Origin: Hydractinia symbiolongicarpus
Taxonomy: Eukaryota; Cnidaria; Hydrozoa; Anthoathecata; Hydractiniidae
Direction: 5' to 3'
Assembly: GCF_029227915.1 (NCBI RefSeq)
Contig: NC_079883.1
Coordinates: forward strand, 19,034,001 to 19,098,000
DNA: 64,000 bases
This document shows, one piece after another, positions 63,373 to 64,000 of the stretch. Both the position numbers and the translations under genes were made by a program. Under the pieces are notes generated by a model. That model ran no database searches and was not told where the DNA came from. It worked only from the letters and a program-made list of their open reading frames with translations. Position 1 is the stretch's first letter. Every line of letters starts with the position of its first letter.

Positions 63373-64000
63373 CTATTTTTTTAGCCAAATATATGCTAGA
63401 ATGACTCCTACTCCTAGCGTGATAACGAGAGCCTTTGTTTCCTCGTGAACAGCAGCTTCCTCGGAGGATGGTGGAGGGAAGGGTATATCATGTAGCTTTG
63501 GTATATAATGTACCTGCTTCCTTGGTATGGTAACAGCATGCGGAGCGTTAATATTAGGATTGATACCAATCTTGAAATGGTCCTGACTGATCAGGATCTT
63601 GTTGTTGTATCATTGGACATTTCCGATCCTTAGGTTCATATCTGAGGGGATCATGTAAACCCCGTATGCTACCGAGAAGTCTACCTTGGATCTCGCATAT
63701 CTAAGTACATTCTCGAATTCACTGATATCCCTACCCAGCGACGTAGGTCTAATCGCCAATTGTTCGAATGTCGTCAAGTATAGTCGTTGGGCATCAATCG
63801 CGGAGCCCTCACTCCCGATTATATTAAAGCGGGCGTTGGCTTGGCTCTCCAGAATCAAATACGCGTAGAACCTTACGCTTTGCGTTAACCTTTCAATGCC
63901 AATACGGGTTAAGCCGATCGATTTCTCGATTACTCATCTGCTCCATGATCCCTCGTCGAAATAACTAGGTCCCGCGCCAGGAAAATCTTTACGTTTGGCT
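63373..64000 (-). pseudogene. Virion-type protein with C-terminal membrane anchor, runs off the window
   Basis: One minus-strand frame is interrupted by TGA at 63934-63936 and TGA at 63610-63612. Readable parts are ANARFNIIGSEGSAIDAQRL, SLGRDISEFENVLRYARSKV and GVYMIPSDMNLRIGN, then ILISQDHFKIGIN and a Pro-rich stretch before the terminal span ALVITLGVGVILAYIWLKK. The start is beyond 64000. The beta-rich soluble part plus tail anchor, and its position near the capsid gene, suggest a minor capsid or spike-type protein. Family not recognised. Confidence 0.55.

Larger units (their letters stand above)
55915..64000. mobile_element. Endogenous Polinton-like/adintovirus-like virus, block 3
   Basis: Similarity to block 2 begins at about 55915, inside the Pro-rich ORF, directly after the preceding gene remnant. 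It continues through the polymerase and HNH gene on the plus strand. Beyond about 60230 come genes not present in blocks 1-2: small membrane protein and capsid-like gene (minus), a long protein (plus) and a virion-type gene (minus) running off the window. Convergent pairs are separated by hairpins. The right end lies outside the window. Confidence 0.75.

Noticed and set aside
55915-64000. Adenain-type maturation protease of Polintons
   Set aside because: I looked for a short protease gene with His/Asp/Cys motifs in all three blocks and saw none; it may lie outside the window.

Overview
The window reads as a piece of an animal genome, most likely a cnidarian (inference; no species call is possible). 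It is AT-rich and intron-bearing, has one ordinary single-exon animal gene (a TMEM229-family membrane protein, 16660-17118, minus strand), and is otherwise a mosaic of nested mobile DNA. The viral-like blocks are compact, intronless and more GC-rich than their surroundings.

Viral-like DNA. Three fragments of one kind of integrated midsize dsDNA virus (Polinton-like / adintovirus-like) are present. Block 1 (1 to about 1957, plus) carries a membrane protein, two small membrane proteins, an A32-like packaging ATPase and a coiled-coil gene. Block 2 (about 5005-15180, mostly minus) carries an integrase-like tail, the same packaging cluster, two HNH endonuclease genes, the last domains of an RNA polymerase largest subunit (Rpb1-like) and a protein-primed-type family B DNA polymerase. 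Block 3 (about 55915 to the window end) carries the polymerase, an HNH fragment, a small membrane protein, an intact capsid-like protein, a long membrane-anchored protein and a further virion-type gene. Most genes carry stops, frameshifts or deletions, but the capsid-like gene and the block 2 packaging cluster are still open. Perfect inverted repeats, mostly 9-11 bp stems with 5-nt loops, sit at gene ends in these blocks, and stem bases covary between copies. Together with the Rpb1-like gene this suggests a virus with its own transcription system and hairpin 3'-end signals.

Transposons. A degenerate BEL/Pao-type retroelement lies between blocks 1 and 2 (about 1958-5004). An ISL2EU/IS4EU-like DNA transposon (17659-21022, flanked by AT) has a THAP transposase remnant and a convergent YqaJ nuclease. 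An OTU-domain pseudogene sits at 22553-23115. A large Mutator-like element with 47-bp terminal inverted repeats (23833-23879 and 36121-36167) encodes a SWIM-type transposase joined to a Ulp1-type protease and a PHD-like finger. A Kolobok-like element (24535-27452) has inserted into one of its introns, and an array of CTAG...TATAGA repeats (30362-35435) has split its protease domain.

Tandem duplication. 33429-50268 is a 7416-bp unit present 2.27 times with no difference seen. It holds a 2008-bp repeat E, the protease tail, a minisatellite, a truncated LINE and a satellite, and is bounded by three copies of E. From 50269 to 55915 follow old repeats and exons of a SET-domain-like gene and a C-terminal region of a large animal gene family, ending where viral block 3 begins.
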